Shown here: positions 9,103 to 16,680 of the stretch, one piece after another | How the letters are laid out: every line of letters starts with the position of its first letter | How positions within the stretch are numbered: the first letter of the stretch is position 1 | DNA from: JBELHR01 sp049607205 | GTDB taxonomy: Bacteria > Bacteroidota > Bacteroidia > Flavobacteriales > Flavobacteriaceae | Direction: 5' to 3' | DNA length: 64,000 nt | NCBI GenBank assembly: GCA_049607205.1 | Contig: JBMYWH010000001.1 | Coordinates: 1-64,000 of the forward strand | Notes under the pieces: generated by a model | What the model was told of the DNA's origin: nothing | The model's input: only the letters and a program-made list of their open reading frames with translations | The model's database searches: none | Translations under genes and position numbers: made by a program

Positions 9103-10110
9103 ATGCAAGCTTTATTCTATATCTTAGTAGCTGTTGCGATTGCTGTCGGAATCTGGCAGGTAACTAAAATTTTTAAGCTGAGTAGAACAGTAGCGAACAC
9201 AAAAGATAATGACATCCAAGGAAAATTGATGCTTGGTTTCATGATCGTGTTCTATCTGTTCATGATTTTTACAGTATTTAAGTGGAAGCATGTATTCTTA
9301 CCGGATGCGGCTTCTGAAGAAGGTTATCATTATGACAACCTTTGGGCCATCACTATGGCCGTGATTATCTTTGTTCAATTTGTAACTCAGACTTTATTAT
9401 TTTTCTTCTCTTATAAGTATCGTGGAGTTGAAGGTCGTAAAGCTGTTTATGAAACGGATTCACACAAATTGGAATTGATCTGGACTTCTGTTCCTACAGT
9501 AGTGTTAACACTTTTGATCGGATACGGTTTATGGGTGTGGACTTCTGTTATGGACAATTCAGATTCTGAGGATCCTTTGGTAATCGAGGTGTATGCAAAA
9601 CAATTCTCATGGGAAGCTAGATATGCTGGTGAGGATGCAATGTTAGGACGTGCAAATGTTCGTAATATTAAGGGAATTAATACTATGGGAGTGGACATGA
9701 CTGATGTCAATGCTCAAGATGATGTTCCTGTACGTGAGTTGCACTTACCTAAAGGAAGAAAGGTGGTTTTTAAATTCCGTTCTCAAGATGTTTTACACTC
9801 AGCTTATATGCCTCACTTTAGAGCGCAGATGAACTGTGTACCTGGTATGATTACCGAATTCGGTTTCACTCCATCTAAAACAACTGAAGAGATGAGATTA
9901 GATCCTGATACTATGGTTAAGGTAGAAGGGATCAACAAAATCCGTGCAGAGAAAGGAGAAGACCCATACGAATTTGATTACTTATTATTATGTAATAAAA
10001 TTTGTGGAGCTTCTCACTATAATATGCAAATGAAGATTGTTGTAGAAGAAAAAGCTGATTTTGAGAAGTGGTTAGCCTCTCAAAAGACTATGGCTCAAGT
10101 TGTACAATAA
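9103..10110 (+). CDS. coxB: Cytochrome c oxidase subunit II
   Basis: This is the CuA-carrying subunit of the terminal oxidase. CuA ligands are visible: H232 in DVLHSAYMPHF, then C297, C301, H305 and M308 in CNKICGASHYNM. The N-terminal half has four hydrophobic segments (about 1-18, 42-59, 80-106, 128-148), more than the canonical two, a layout known in Bacteroidota. There is no C-terminal cytochrome c domain, so electrons must come from ACIII or a separate cytochrome. It sits 27 bases before coxA. Subunits III and IV are not adjacent. Confidence 0.95.
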   Translation: MQALFYILVAVAIAVGIWQVTKIFKLSRTVANTKDNDIQGKLMLGFMIVFYLFMIFTVFKWKHVFLPDAASEEGYHYDNLWAITMAVIIFVQFVTQTLLFFFSYKYRGVEGRKAVYETDSHKLELIWTSVPTVVLTLLIGYGLWVWTSVMDNSDSEDPLVIEVYAKQFSWEARYAGEDAMLGRANVRNIKGINTMGVDMTDVNAQDDVPVRELHLPKGRKVVFKFRSQDVLHSAYMPHFRAQMNCVPGMITEFGFTPSKTTEEMRLDPDTMVKVEGINKIRAEKGEDPYEFDYLLLCNKICGASHYNMQMKIVVEEKADFEKWLASQKTMAQVVQ

Positions 10111-10136
10111 ATAATCAATTATCTTAAACTTAGAAT

Positions 10137-11888
10137 ATGTCAGATCATCATCATAAAGAAACTTTCGTAACTAAATATATCTTTAGTACGGATCATAAAA
10201 TGATTTCTAAGCAGTACTTGGTTACTGGTATCATCATGGGAGTCATTGGAGTGCTTATGTCTATGTTATTTCGTTTGCAAATTGCATGGCCAGACCGTTC
10301 ATTCACATTAGTAGAAGCCTTTTTAGGTAAATGGCAAGAAGGTGGAGTTATGTCTCCGGATATTTACCTTGCCCTTGTTACAATTCACGGTACCATTATG
10401 GTATTCTTCGTATTGACTGCAGGATTGAGTGGAACTTTTTCTAACCTTTTAATTCCATTGCAGATTGGAGCCCGTGATATGGCTTCTGGATTTTTGAACA
10501 TGGTATCTTACTGGTTGTTCTTCGTTTCTTCTGTCTTAATGGTTATTTCATTATTTGTTGAAGCAGGACCGGCCTCAGCGGGATGGACTATTTATCCTCC
10601 ATTATCTGCCTTGCCTCAAGCAATTGGTGGTTCAGGAGCGGGAATGACGCTTTGGTTAGTTTCTATGGCGATATTTATTGCATCATCACTTTTAGGTTCT
10701 TTGAACTATATCGTGACGGTAATGAACCTTAGAACAAAAGGAATGAAAATGACGCGTTTACCACTTACAATGTGGGCGTTCTTTATCACAGCGATTATTG
10801 GTGTGGTTTCTTTCCCGGTTCTTTTATCTGCGGCCTTACTATTAATCTTTGACCGTAGTTTCGGTACTTCATTCTTCCTATCGGATATTTTCATTCAAGG
10901 AGAAGTATTGCATTATCAAGGAGGATCTCCAGTGCTATTTGAGCATTTGTTCTGGTTCCTGGGTCACCCTGAAGTTTATATCGTTTTACTCCCAGCGCTA
11001 GGAATTACTTCTGAAATTATAGCAACGAATTCACGTAAGCCAATTTTTGGTTACCGAGCGATGGTTGGTTCTATTATGGCAATTGCCTTCCTATCTACGA
11101 TTGTATGGGGTCACCATATGTTCGTTTCTGGGATGAACCCATTCTTAGGGTCTGTATTTACATTTACTACCCTTTTAATTGCGATTCCATCTGCGGTAAA
11201 GGCGTTTAATTATATAACAACATTATTTAAAGGTAATTTGCAGTTTAATCCTGCTATGTTATTTTCAATAGGTCTTGTTTCAACCTTCATTACTGGAGGG
11301 GTAACAGGAATTATTCTTGGAGATTCTGCCTTGGATATTAACGTTCATGATACTTATTTTGTAGTTGCCCACTTCCACTTAGTGATGGGTGTATCTGCAA
11401 TCTATGGGATGTTCGCTGGTGTTTATCATTGGTTCCCTAAGATGTATGGTAGAATGATGAACAATGCCTTAGGTTATGCACACTTCTGGTTAACTGCTAT
11501 CGCAGCTTATGGAGTGTTCTTCCCTATGCACTTCCTTGGTTTAGCTGGTCTACCAAGACGTTATTATCAGAATACAGCTTTCCCATTATTTGATGATTTA
11601 TCAGATATTAATGTAGTCATTACAATGTTTGCAATTCTTGGAGGATTGGCTCAGATCATTTTCTTAGCTAACTTCTTCTTTAGTATCTATAAAGGTAAAA
11701 AAGCAGAACAGAATCCATGGAAATCGAATACTCTAGAATGGACTACACCTGTAGAGCATATTCACGGGAACTGGCCAGGAGAAATCCCTGAAGTTCACCG
11801 TTGGGCTTATGATTACTCTAAGCCTGGTTACGATGAAGATTTCGTACCACAGGACGTTCCATTAAAACCTGGAGAAGAACCGACTTAG
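10137..11888 (+). CDS. coxA: Cytochrome c oxidase subunit I (aa3 type, class A1)
   Basis: This 583-residue catalytic subunit reduces oxygen at the heme a3-CuB site and pumps protons. Visible ligands are H84 (low-spin heme a), H277 in HPEVY (CuB, with the tyrosine that crosslinks in this family), H326 and H327 in WGHHMF (CuB), H412 (heme a3) and H414 (heme a) in HDTYFVVAHFHLVMG. The glutamate in HPEVY is the D-channel end residue of class A1 enzymes. The K-channel lysine is present in IPSAVKAFNY. It is the last gene of the act-cox operon and is followed by a terminator. Confidence 0.97.
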   Translation: MSDHHHKETFVTKYIFSTDHKMISKQYLVTGIIMGVIGVLMSMLFRLQIAWPDRSFTLVEAFLGKWQEGGVMSPDIYLALVTIHGTIMVFFVLTAGLSGTFSNLLIPLQIGARDMASGFLNMVSYWLFFVSSVLMVISLFVEAGPASAGWTIYPPLSALPQAIGGSGAGMTLWLVSMAIFIASSLLGSLNYIVTVMNLRTKGMKMTRLPLTMWAFFITAIIGVVSFPVLLSAALLLIFDRSFGTSFFLSDIFIQGEVLHYQGGSPVLFEHLFWFLGHPEVYIVLLPALGITSEIIATNSRKPIFGYRAMVGSIMAIAFLSTIVWGHHMFVSGMNPFLGSVFTFTTLLIAIPSAVKAFNYITTLFKGNLQFNPAMLFSIGLVSTFITGGVTGIILGDSALDINVHDTYFVVAHFHLVMGVSAIYGMFAGVYHWFPKMYGRMMNNALGYAHFWLTAIAAYGVFFPMHFLGLAGLPRRYYQNTAFPLFDDLSDINVVITMFAILGGLAQIIFLANFFFSIYKGKKAEQNPWKSNTLEWTTPVEHIHGNWPGEIPEVHRWAYDYSKPGYDEDFVPQDVPLKPGEEPT

Positions 11889-11902
11889 TAAATATAATGG
11901 AG

Positions 11903-11935
11903 AAAAGGGCTTGCGTAATGTAGGCCCTTTTTTTT
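11903..11935 (+). terminator. Intrinsic terminator of the act-cox operon
   Basis: AAAAGGGC at 11903-11910 pairs with GCCCTTTT at 11924-11931 around a 13-base loop, followed by a run of Ts to 11935. It lies 15 bases after the coxA stop. Confidence 0.8.
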
Positions 11936-11952
11936 GTGACCTAGGTGACCTT

Positions 11953-11980
11953 TTTGACTTATTTAAATAGCTTATATTTG
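11953..11980 (+). promoter_or_regulatory. Promoter of ruvB
   Basis: A -33 TTTG at 11953-11956 and a -7 TATATTTG at 11973-11980 are separated by 16 bases. The ruvB ATG at 11985 follows only 4 bases after the -7 box, so the transcript is probably nearly leaderless. Confidence 0.65.
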
Positions 11981-11984
11981 TGGC

Positions 11985-13007
11985 ATGAATGAATACTTAG
12001 ATCCTGATAAAAATGAGGTGAATGCCTTTGACAATGACCTTGAAAAAAAGTTAAGGCCTTTAGAGTTTAGTGATTTTACAGGTCAAGATCAGGCCTTGTC
12101 TAATCTTAAGATTTTTGTCGAGGCGGCCAATCTTCGTGATGAAGCCTTGGATCATACTTTGTTTCATGGCCCTCCAGGTTTGGGTAAAACTACTTTAGCC
12201 CATATCTTGGCTAATGAATTAGACGTAGGTATTAAAGTTACCTCTGGGCCTGTTTTAGACAAACCCGGTGATTTGGCGGGTCTGTTAACTAACCTCGAGC
12301 CTAGAGATGTGTTATTTATTGATGAAATTCATCGATTAAGCCCTATTGTAGAGGAATATTTATATTCGGCTATGGAAGACTTCAAAATAGATATAATGAT
12401 TGAATCTGGGCCGAATGCGCGCACGGTTCAAATAAATTTAGAGCCATTTACCTTGGTAGGGGCTACGACGCGTTCTGGCTTGCTCACTGCACCTATGAGA
12501 GCTCGCTTTGGGATTAGTTCTAGATTGCAATATTATACTACGGAATTACTTTCTAGTATTGTTGAGCGAAGTGCACACATTCTAGGAGTTCCTATCGATT
12601 TAGAAGCAGCTATCGAAATTGCAGGAAGAAGTAGAGGGACACCTAGAATTGCAAATGCATTATTACGTAGGGTGAGAGATTTTGCTCAGATTAAGGGTAA
12701 TGGTAAGATTGATATAAAGATTGCGAAATATGCCTTAGAAGCGCTAAATGTAGATGCCTTTGGTTTAGATGAAATGGATAATAGAATCTTGACTACTATT
12801 ATAGATAAATTTAAAGGAGGTCCAGTTGGTATTTCAACTTTAGCAACTGCAGTTTCCGAAAATGGTGAAACCATTGAAGAGGTTTATGAACCTTTTTTGA
12901 TTCAACAAGGATTTATTGTTCGTACTCCTAGAGGAAGAGAGGTAACTGATAGAGCTTATAAGCATTTGAATAGATCCAAATCTCCTTCTCAGGATACTTT
13001 GTTCTAA
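11985..13007 (+). CDS. ruvB: Holliday junction branch migration helicase RuvB
   Basis: The protein has 340 residues, the usual length. Walker A GPPGLGKTT is at 62-70, Walker B is at FIDEIHRL (D113-H116), and sensor motif GATTRSGLL and arginine finger region MRARFGI are present. The C-terminal winged helix carries QQGFIVRTPRGREVT. RuvB forms the hexameric motor that drives branch migration with RuvA. It follows the act-cox operon behind its own promoter and is one base away from the SulP gene, so the two are probably co-transcribed. Confidence 0.97.
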   Translation: MNEYLDPDKNEVNAFDNDLEKKLRPLEFSDFTGQDQALSNLKIFVEAANLRDEALDHTLFHGPPGLGKTTLAHILANELDVGIKVTSGPVLDKPGDLAGLLTNLEPRDVLFIDEIHRLSPIVEEYLYSAMEDFKIDIMIESGPNARTVQINLEPFTLVGATTRSGLLTAPMRARFGISSRLQYYTTELLSSIVERSAHILGVPIDLEAAIEIAGRSRGTPRIANALLRRVRDFAQIKGNGKIDIKIAKYALEALNVDAFGLDEMDNRILTTIIDKFKGGPVGISTLATAVSENGETIEEVYEPFLIQQGFIVRTPRGREVTDRAYKHLNRSKSPSQDTLF

Positions 13008-13008
13008 T

Positions 13009-14754
13009 ATGAAAGCGTTATTATTTAAATATTTTCCTATTCTTGTCTGGCTTAAAGATTATGAGAAATCATGGTTTAAGCATGATGTACTTGCTGGACT
13101 TATTGTAGGTATCGTGTTGATTCCACAGGGTATGGCTTATGCTTTAATTGCTGGTTTACCACCAATTATAGGCTTGTATACCGCATTGGTTCCTCCTCTG
13201 GTCTATGCTGTGTTCGGTACGGCAAGACAAATTTCTCCAGGTCCCGTAGCTATGGACTCCTTATTAGTACTTACCGGAGTTTCTGTTGTGGCACAAGTGG
13301 GAACGGAATATTATGTAGAAGTTGTGGTTATGTTCACCGTAATTGTTGGACTGATACAACTAGTATTAGGTTTGTTTAGATTAGGGTTTTTAGTCAATTT
13401 TCTTTCTAAGCCTGTTATTTCTGGGTTTACTTCAGCAGCAGCATTAGTCATTGGATTGAACCAGTTTAAATACCTAATGGGAGTTGACATAGATAATTCA
13501 AGTTCAATTGTAGAATTGATTAAGGAAATATTTAGCCATTTGTCTGATATTAATATAGCTTCCTTACTTATGGGGGGAGTTTCGGTCCTGATCATATTAG
13601 TCTTAAAAAATATAAATAAGAAGATTCCTAGTGCGCTTATTGTTGTGGTAATTGGAATTCTTTGTGTTGAATATATTCCTGGTCTTTCTAGTCAAATTAA
13701 GATTGTGGGGCAGATACCTGCCGGACTTCCAGAATTTAGAATTCCAGAAATGGATTGGGCAATGGTAGAAAGATTATTGCCTGCTGGTCTTACTCTTGCT
13801 TTTTTAGGTTTTTTAGAGCTTATTTCAATTGCAAAAACTCAAGAAATAGCTCAACCTGGGACTTATGAAATTAGATCAAATCAGGAATTCGTTGCCCTTG
13901 GTTTCGGAAACGTAGTTTCTTCTTTATTTGGCGGCTATGTATTTGCGTCAAGTTTTTCAAGATCTGCCATAAACTTCGATTCTGGAGCAAAAACTCCTTT
14001 ATCAAATATTGTTTCTTCGATCTTCATAGGCTTAACTTTATTATTTCTAACTCCTTTATTTACGAATTTGCCAACTTCAGTCCTGGCTTCTATTATTGTT
14101 GTAGCTGTTTTTAGGCTGATAAAATATAAAGAATCTTGGCGTCTTTGGAGAGGTTCGAAACGAGACTTTTGGATGTGGATTGTAACTTTTGTATTTACTT
14201 CTACCTTGGGAATAGTTCCGGGAGTTGTTGTAGGTATAGTCGTTTCTTTATTGGTCCTCTTAGCAAGATCCACTGCTCCGCATTATGCCGTGTTAGGGAG
14301 GATAGAAGGGACCAATTATTTTAGAAATACAGAGCGTTTTGAGAATGTTTGCATAGATCCTAAAGTATTGATTTTGCGATTTGATAGTGAACTTTATTTC
14401 GCCAATACCAATTATTTTATAGAGCAACTTACCAAGTTAGTGGATAAAAAAGGTAATGAACTGCAATTGGTTATTTTAGACTTTGAAAGTATAAATGGAA
14501 TGGATAGCACCAGTGCTGATGCCTTAAAACAACGCGTTAATTTCTATCAAGATAGGGGAATAAAGATGTATTTTAGCAACGTGAAAGGACCGGTTCGAGA
14601 TACCATGACCCGATTAGGAATAAGCTCGGATTTAGGAGTAGATCATTTTTTCATGAGTACTGCTGGTGCTCTTGATTATTTTGAAACAGGAGATACTGGG
14701 ATTAAGGATGAATTAATTCCTTATATTAACCAGTCCAATAAATATAAAGTGTAA
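13009..14754 (+). CDS. SulP-family anion transporter with STAS domain
   Basis: This 581-residue inner-membrane protein of the SLC26/SulP family has about 12-14 hydrophobic helices (residues about 20-425) followed by a cytoplasmic STAS domain (about 440-565). The family signature PQGMAYALIAGLPPIIGLYT is near residue 40, followed by FGTARQISPGPVA. The STAS part contains LILRFDSELYFANTNYF and VILDFESINGMDSTSADAL, the loop region that is often regulatory in SulP proteins. Members carry sulfate, bicarbonate or other anions, and substrate cannot be decided from sequence. The following genes handle reduced sulfur, which makes sulfate or sulfite plausible, but that is inference. It starts one base after the ruvB stop. 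Confidence 0.9.
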   Translation: MKALLFKYFPILVWLKDYEKSWFKHDVLAGLIVGIVLIPQGMAYALIAGLPPIIGLYTALVPPLVYAVFGTARQISPGPVAMDSLLVLTGVSVVAQVGTEYYVEVVVMFTVIVGLIQLVLGLFRLGFLVNFLSKPVISGFTSAAALVIGLNQFKYLMGVDIDNSSSIVELIKEIFSHLSDINIASLLMGGVSVLIILVLKNINKKIPSALIVVVIGILCVEYIPGLSSQIKIVGQIPAGLPEFRIPEMDWAMVERLLPAGLTLAFLGFLELISIAKTQEIAQPGTYEIRSNQEFVALGFGNVVSSLFGGYVFASSFSRSAINFDSGAKTPLSNIVSSIFIGLTLLFLTPLFTNLPTSVLASIIVVAVFRLIKYKESWRLWRGSKRDFWMWIVTFVFTSTLGIVPGVVVGIVVSLLVLLARSTAPHYAVLGRIEGTNYFRNTERFENVCIDPKVLILRFDSELYFANTNYFIEQLTKLVDKKGNELQLVILDFESINGMDSTSADALKQRVNFYQDRGIKMYFSNVKGPVRDTMTRLGISSDLGVDHFFMSTAGALDYFETGDTGIKDELIPYINQSNKYKV

Positions 14755-14765
14755 TCAAGGTTGCT

Positions 14766-14794
14766 TTTGGTTTTCAGAAGACCACGTAGCTTTG
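14766..14794 (+). promoter_or_regulatory. Promoter of the persulfide dioxygenase-like gene
   Basis: TTTG at 14766-14769 and TAGCTTTG at 14787-14794 are 17 bases apart, a near-ideal Bacteroidota promoter. It lies 23 bases before the ATG at 14818. Confidence 0.7.
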
Positions 14795-14817
14795 CATAAA
14801 CGAAATAAAGAATTATT

Positions 14818-16230
14818 ATGAAAGTAGAACAGTTATATACGGGATGTTTATCTGAGATGGCATATTATATTGCCTCAAAGGGCGAAGCGGCTATTATTGA
14901 TCCCTTAAGAGAAACAACTCCATATTTGGAAATGTTGGAAAGGGATGGAATGCAGTTGAAGTATATTTTCTTGACTCATTTCCATGCAGATTTTGTATCA
15001 GGTCAAGTTGATCTGGCTAAGGCTACCGGAGCTCAAATTGTTTTCGGGCCGAATGCCAACCCTAATTATGAATTTCATTCAGGTAAGGACGGGGAGTTAT
15101 TTCAAATTGGAAATGTCCAATTAGAACTTCTACATACCCCTGGTCATACTATGGAATCTTCTTCTTATGTCTTAATTGATGAAAAAGGAGATAAACCTTA
15201 TGTGTTTACTGGTGATTGCTTGTTTATTGGAGATGTGGGAAGACCGGATTTAGCAGTAAAATCTGATTTGACTGTAGAGGATTTGGCTTCACATTTATAC
15301 GATTCTTTGCGCAATAAAATTATGACACTTCCTGACAGTATCACCGTTTATCCTAATCATGGGGCTGGTTCTGCTTGCGGTAAGAATATGTCTAAAGAAA
15401 CATTTGATACTCTAGGGAATCAGAAAAAAGTGAACTATGCACTTAAGGAAGATATGACAAGAGAGGAATTTGTGAAAGAGGTGACAACCGGATTAGGTGC
15501 ACCACCTCAGTACTTTCCTGAAAATGTTAGAATGAATAAATCAGTGAATACATCTTTTGATTCTGTCCTCTCTAAAGGAACCCAAGCACTAACTGTGAGT
15601 GAGTTTGAAGAGTTGGCTAATCAAGAGGATGTTTTAGTTCTTGATACAAGAGCAGGAAAAGCATTTAAATTAGAAGGGACGATTCCAGGAGCATGGTATA
15701 TTGGGATCGATGGTGGTTTTGCTCCATGGGTTGGAGCGTTGATCAAAGATATTGATCAAAAAATAATCTTGCTAGCCGATGAGGGTCGTGTGGAAGAAGT
15801 AGTCACGAGATTATCAAGAGTTGGTTACGATGGTGCTCTAGGCTACCTTAAAGGAGGTCTAGAAGCATGGAAAGAATCGGGACGAGAAGTTGAAGGGATT
15901 GAAAGTATTTCTGCAGAAGCGCTTATTGAGCTTCTTAAAGAGGATAAGGCTTTAAACCCTATTGATGTGCGTAAACCAAGTGAGTATACAGCTGAACATA
16001 TATTGAAAATTGACACGCTTCCATTGGATGAGCTAAATTCTCGTATTGGGGAATTAGATGTTAATAAAACATATACTCTTCATTGTCAAAGTGGATATAG
16101 ATCTCTTATTGCTGCTTCTATTTTGAAGGCAAATGGGTTTAAGTCAATTATTGATGTGACAGGAGGATTTAAAGCATTAATCGACGCTGGGGCAGAGCAT
16201 TCAAATTTCGTATGTCCTAGTACTTTATAA
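14818..16230 (+). CDS. Metallo-beta-lactamase/rhodanese fusion, persulfide dioxygenase-like
   Basis: This 470-residue protein has an N-terminal metallo-beta-lactamase domain (about 1-235) followed by two rhodanese domains. THFHADFVSG places H54, H56 and D58 as metal ligands; HTPGHT and GDCLFIGDVGR follow, as in ETHE1-type persulfide dioxygenases, which oxidise glutathione or other low-molecular-weight persulfide to sulfite. The first rhodanese domain (about 255-355) has ADEGR where the catalytic loop should be and lacks the active cysteine. The second (about 365-460) keeps C423 in HCQSGYRS. So only the second can carry a persulfide. The gene has its own promoter and precedes a rhodanese lipoprotein by 8 bases. 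Fusions of this kind are common in Bacteroidota; the native substrate is inference. Confidence 0.85.
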   Translation: MKVEQLYTGCLSEMAYYIASKGEAAIIDPLRETTPYLEMLERDGMQLKYIFLTHFHADFVSGQVDLAKATGAQIVFGPNANPNYEFHSGKDGELFQIGNVQLELLHTPGHTMESSSYVLIDEKGDKPYVFTGDCLFIGDVGRPDLAVKSDLTVEDLASHLYDSLRNKIMTLPDSITVYPNHGAGSACGKNMSKETFDTLGNQKKVNYALKEDMTREEFVKEVTTGLGAPPQYFPENVRMNKSVNTSFDSVLSKGTQALTVSEFEELANQEDVLVLDTRAGKAFKLEGTIPGAWYIGIDGGFAPWVGALIKDIDQKIILLADEGRVEEVVTRLSRVGYDGALGYLKGGLEAWKESGREVEGIESISAEALIELLKEDKALNPIDVRKPSEYTAEHILKIDTLPLDELNSRIGELDVNKTYTLHCQSGYRSLIAASILKANGFKSIIDVTGGFKALIDAGAEHSNFVCPSTL

Positions 16231-16238
16231 ATCAAACT

Positions 16239-16643
16239 ATGAAAATTTTAAAAACAATGACCTTTCTGTTTGTGATGGCAACCGTGCTATCTTGTCAGAA
16301 TGGTAAAGCAAAGAACGTAGAACAGGAAATCATTGAGCTTATTGTGGTAAGTGATTTGCAAAAACAAAATACGGAGAGTATTCAATTGGTAGATGTCAGA
16401 ACTCCACGAGAAGTAGAACAAGGCATGATTCTCGGAGCTCAACATATGGATTATATGGGAGACGATTTTCTAGAACAGACTGAATCTCTAGATAAATCTG
16501 AGCCTGTTTATCTTTATTGTAAAAGTGGGGGTAGAAGTGCTAGAGCAGCTAAAAAGCTTAGAGATGCTGGATTCACAAAGGTCTATGATATAGATGGTGG
16601 AATTACTGCTTGGAACAAGGCAGGTTATGAAACTGTAAAATAA
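16239..16643 (+). CDS. Rhodanese-like lipoprotein
   Basis: This 134-residue protein has a lipoprotein signal ending in VLSC (lipid anchor at C19) and a single rhodanese domain (about 38-132). The catalytic loop is YCKSGGRSAR with C94, and the family motifs VDVRTPREVEQG and DIDGGITAWNKAGY are present. It should accept or donate sulfane sulfur on the periplasmic side of a membrane. It is 8 bases downstream of the persulfide dioxygenase-like gene and shares its terminator, which suggests a two-gene sulfur-detoxification unit. Confidence 0.88.
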   Translation: MKILKTMTFLFVMATVLSCQNGKAKNVEQEIIELIVVSDLQKQNTESIQLVDVRTPREVEQGMILGAQHMDYMGDDFLEQTESLDKSEPVYLYCKSGGRSARAAKKLRDAGFTKVYDIDGGITAWNKAGYETVK

Positions 16644-16644
16644 A

Positions 16645-16675
16645 AAAAAGGCTGATCATTATGATCAGCCTTTTT
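16645..16675. terminator. Bidirectional intrinsic terminator
   Basis: A 13-bp stem (AAAAAGGCTGATC with GATCAGCCTTTTT) closes a five-base loop. An A-run on the left and a T-run on the right let it serve both the plus-strand rhodanese gene and the minus-strand TonB receptor gene, which converge here. Confidence 0.85.
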
Positions 16676-16680
16676 GCTTT

